This document shows, piece by piece, positions 5,856 through 7,495 of a stretch of DNA of 7,495 bases. Below the pieces are notes generated by a model. It was not told where the DNA came from and made no database searches. It saw only the letters and a program-made list of their open reading frames with translations. Made by a program: the position numbers and the translations under genes. The stretch spans positions 1 to 7,495 of the forward strand of contig WGCB01000635.1 of assembly GCA_015494005.1 (NCBI GenBank), written 5' to 3'. The stretch's first letter is position 1. Every line of letters begins with the position of its first letter. Origin of the DNA: Caldilineaceae bacterium. GTDB taxonomy: Bacteria; Chloroflexota; Anaerolineae; Caldilineales; Caldilineaceae.

Positions 5856-7133
5856 ATGGGGACGGACGCTTCCACCCAGGAACCGCTGCTGGAATTCCGC
5901 AACGTGTCCAAGTGCTTTCCCCTGCACCGGGAGGAGCAGCGCACCCTGCCTTCCCTGCTGCGCCGTTTCCTGCCCGGCCTGCGCCCGGACCCATCCCATC
6001 ATCGGCTCTTCTGGCCCCTGCGCCAGGTCTCCTTCACGGTGAACCGCGGGGAGACGGTGGGCATCGTGGGCCCCAACGGCGCGGGGAAGAGCACCCTCCT
6101 CAAGCTGATCACCGGCATCCTGGAGCCCACGGAAGGGGAGATCCTCGTCAACGGCCGGGTGGCGTCCCTGCTGGAGCTGGGGGCAGGCTTCCACCCGGAT
6201 CTGACCGGACGGGAGAACATCTACCTGAACGGCTCCATCTACGGCCTCTCCCGCCAGGAGATCCGGGAGCGCATGCCGGACATCATCGAGTTCGCTGGCC
6301 TGGGCGAGTTCATCGACACCCCGGTCAAGCACTACTCCTCGGGCATGTACGTGCGCCTGGGCTTCGCCATCGCCGTCCACACGGAGCCGGATCTCCTGCT
6401 GGTGGACGAGGTGCTGGCCGTGGGGGACGCAGCCTTCCAGCGCAAGTCCCTGGAGCGGCTGGACGAGTTCCGCCGCCAAGGGGTGACGGTCATCTTCGTC
6501 TCCCACAGCCCGGAGATGGTCCGCTCCCTGAGCAGCCGGGCCATCTGGCTGGAGGACGGCCGCGTCTGGGCGGACGGCCCGGCGGAGATGGTGGTGGCCC
6601 GCTACCTGGCCGAGACCTGGGCCAGCGAGGAGGAGTCCATCAAGCAGCAGCCGGAGGAAGAGGAGGAGAAAGAGGAAGAAAATCCCCGACGCTGGGGCAC
6701 AGGCAAGCTGGTCATCGAGGGGGTGCGCCTGCTGGACGAGACGGGACAGGAGCGCATGCACTTCCACCCGGGCGAGCCCCTGACCGTCGAGATCCGCTAC
6801 TGCGCCAAGGTGCGCATCCCGGAGCCGGTCTTCGGCCTGGCCATCCACCGCACGGACGGCGTCCATGTGACCGGGCCCAACACGGCCTTCGCCGGCTGCC
6901 AGATCCCCTGGGTGGAGGGTCCCGGCGTGGTGCGATACCGGGTGCCCTCCCTGCCCCTGCTGGAGGGGAGCTACCAGATCTCCCTGGCCGCCCACAACCG
7001 GGAGGACACGGAGATGTTCGACTACCACGACCGGCTCTACCTCCTGCGGGTGCTGGCGCCGCTGGCGGGGGAGCGCTACGGGCTCATGACCTTGCAAGGA
7101 GAGTGGTCTTGGAACGGCCAGGGCCTGTCCTGA
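5856..7133 (+). CDS. wzt: Polysaccharide ABC exporter ATPase with C-terminal Wzt-type domain
   Basis: A 425-residue cytoplasmic ATPase that powers the adjacent permease. The nucleotide-binding domain shows Walker A GPNGAGKST (72-80), the region SLLELGAGFHPDLTGREN typical of Wzt/TagH proteins, the signature YSSGMYVRL (160-168, SSGM in place of LSGGQ as usual here), Walker B LLLVDEVLAVGD (180-191) and the switch His in VSHS (217). After about residue 255 comes a highly acidic linker (257-275), then a domain of about 125 residues (from about 283) with beta-rich segments such as GEPLTVEIRYCAK and GSYQISLAAHN. This matches the Wzt C-terminal domain, which in characterised systems recognises the terminal modification of the chain before export. 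Export selective for a particular capped glycan is thus likely. It is coupled to wzm upstream and overlaps the glycosyltransferase downstream by 25 nt. Confidence 0.93.
   Translation: MGTDASTQEPLLEFRNVSKCFPLHREEQRTLPSLLRRFLPGLRPDPSHHRLFWPLRQVSFTVNRGETVGIVGPNGAGKSTLLKLITGILEPTEGEILVNGRVASLLELGAGFHPDLTGRENIYLNGSIYGLSRQEIRERMPDIIEFAGLGEFIDTPVKHYSSGMYVRLGFAIAVHTEPDLLLVDEVLAVGDAAFQRKSLERLDEFRRQGVTVIFVSHSPEMVRSLSSRAIWLEDGRVWADGPAEMVVARYLAETWASEEESIKQQPEEEEEKEEENPRRWGTGKLVIEGVRLLDETGQERMHFHPGEPLTVEIRYCAKVRIPEPVFGLAIHRTDGVHVTGPNTAFAGCQIPWVEGPGVVRYRVPSLPLLEGSYQISLAAHNREDTEMFDYHDRLYLLRVLAPLAGERYGLMTLQGEWSWNGQGLS
6624..6680 (+). other. Acidic poly-Glu linker within wzt
   Basis: Codons for residues 257-275 of the ATPase encode 12 Glu among 19 residues, including PEEEEEKEEE. 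On the DNA this is a purine-only run of GAG/GAA codons. It sits exactly between the nucleotide-binding domain and the Wzt-type C-terminal domain, so it is read as a flexible charged hinge. Confidence 0.75.
7096..7101 (+). promoter_or_regulatory. Ribosome binding site fixing the glycosyltransferase start at TTG 7109
   Basis: AAGGAG inside the wzt 3' end lies 7 nt before the TTG at 7109. A GTG at 7103 in the same frame is too close to the site. The arrangement couples translation of the glycosyltransferase to wzt. Confidence 0.55.
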
Positions 7134-7495
7134 TCATCTGCCATGACGTGGTCGGCCCCCGCATGGCCGGCCCTGGGATCCGCTACACCGCCCTGGCCCA
7201 GGAGCTGAGCCGGGAGTTCCCCGTGGTCCTGGCCGCGCCGGAGGGGTCCACCTGGAAAGCCGACGCCCCCTTTCGCTTCGTGACCTACCGCCTCTCGGAG
7301 GACCAGGCCCTGGCACAGGAAGCCCAGGCCGCCCGAGCCATCCTGATCCCGGCCCTCTGGCTGGCCCATTTTCCCGGCCTCCAGGAGAGCGAGACCCCTC
7401 TGGTCATCGACGGCTACGATCCCTTCGTGGCGGAGACCCTGGCTCTAGGCGGCGACGAGAGGCCCATCCAGGAGGCGCTGGCCCTGGCCTACGCC
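7109..7495 (+). CDS. GT4-type glycosyltransferase, N-terminal part (runs off the window)
   Basis: The frame is open from a TTG at 7109 to the window edge (129 codons, no stop). The product begins ERPGPVLIICHDVVGPRMAGPGIRYTALAQEL. The GPRMAGPGIRY segment (16-26) is the acceptor-side nucleotide-fold loop of a common group of GT4 (GT-B fold) retaining glycosyltransferases, and VIDGYDPFVAET (99-110) matches the conserved '(V/I)D.YDP...E' stretch further along the same N-terminal domain. The catalytic EX7E and donor-binding domain would lie beyond the edge, so donor and linkage cannot be judged. It overlaps the wzt end by 25 nt in another frame, so it is in the exporter operon and probably acts in the cytoplasm building the exported glycan. 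The start is chosen from the Shine-Dalgarno sequence; a later GTG (codon 14) would lose the first beta strand. Confidence 0.8.
   Translation, partial: MERPGPVLIICHDVVGPRMAGPGIRYTALAQELSREFPVVLAAPEGSTWKADAPFRFVTYRLSEDQALAQEAQAARAILIPALWLAHFPGLQESETPLVIDGYDPFVAETLALGGDERPIQEALALAYA

Noticed and set aside
5823..7097. Long minus strand frame (424 codons) opposite wzt, and similar ones opposite the other genes (e.g. 3437-4864, 1019-2047)
   Set aside because: In GC-rich DNA the complement of strongly biased codons stays open. These products are His/Gly/Gln/Val-rich with no domain, and the + strand frames carry recognisable families.

Overview
The window is a GC-rich stretch with strong C/G preference at third codon positions. 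It carries part of a cell-surface polysaccharide locus, with every supported gene on the + strand. Two of the predicted secreted proteins contain a 'FLPxV' segment (NVFLPMVTS and LFLPLVMNG). From memory this is common in exported proteins of filamentous Chloroflexota (Caldilinea/Litorilinea/Anaerolinea types). A Chloroflexota host is therefore my best guess, but it is an inference and no marker gene is present to prove it.

Layout. Bases 1-257 hold no gene I can support; they look like the tail of an upstream region. They end in a rho-independent terminator (258-290) that abuts a good promoter (289-317). Next come a polytopic DUF2723/TMEM260-like membrane protein (398-2020) and a secreted clan GH-A glycoside hydrolase (2050-3303), which together look like one transcription unit closed by a strong terminator (3350-3388). 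A secreted protein of unknown family follows (3464-4891). A 101-base gap then carries a degenerate 7-bp tandem repeat and possibly a promoter. After it come the two halves of an ABC polysaccharide exporter, Wzm-like permease (4993-5853) and Wzt-like ATPase with a C-terminal glycan-binding type domain (5856-7133). The last gene, a GT4-type glycosyltransferase, begins inside the end of wzt (TTG at 7109) and runs off the window.

How the parts may fit. GT4-type enzymes build a glycan on the cytoplasmic face from activated sugars. The Wzm/Wzt pair exports the finished lipid-linked chain, and the Wzt C-terminal domain usually reads a terminal feature of that chain. The DUF2723 protein has the architecture of a membrane glycosyltransferase using a lipid-linked sugar donor on the outer face. 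The secreted glycoside hydrolase could trim, release or remodel the exported polymer. The unknown secreted protein sits between the hydrolase and the exporter and may belong to the same surface system. The exporter and GT4 assignments rest on clear motifs; the functional links to the two secreted proteins rest only on position.
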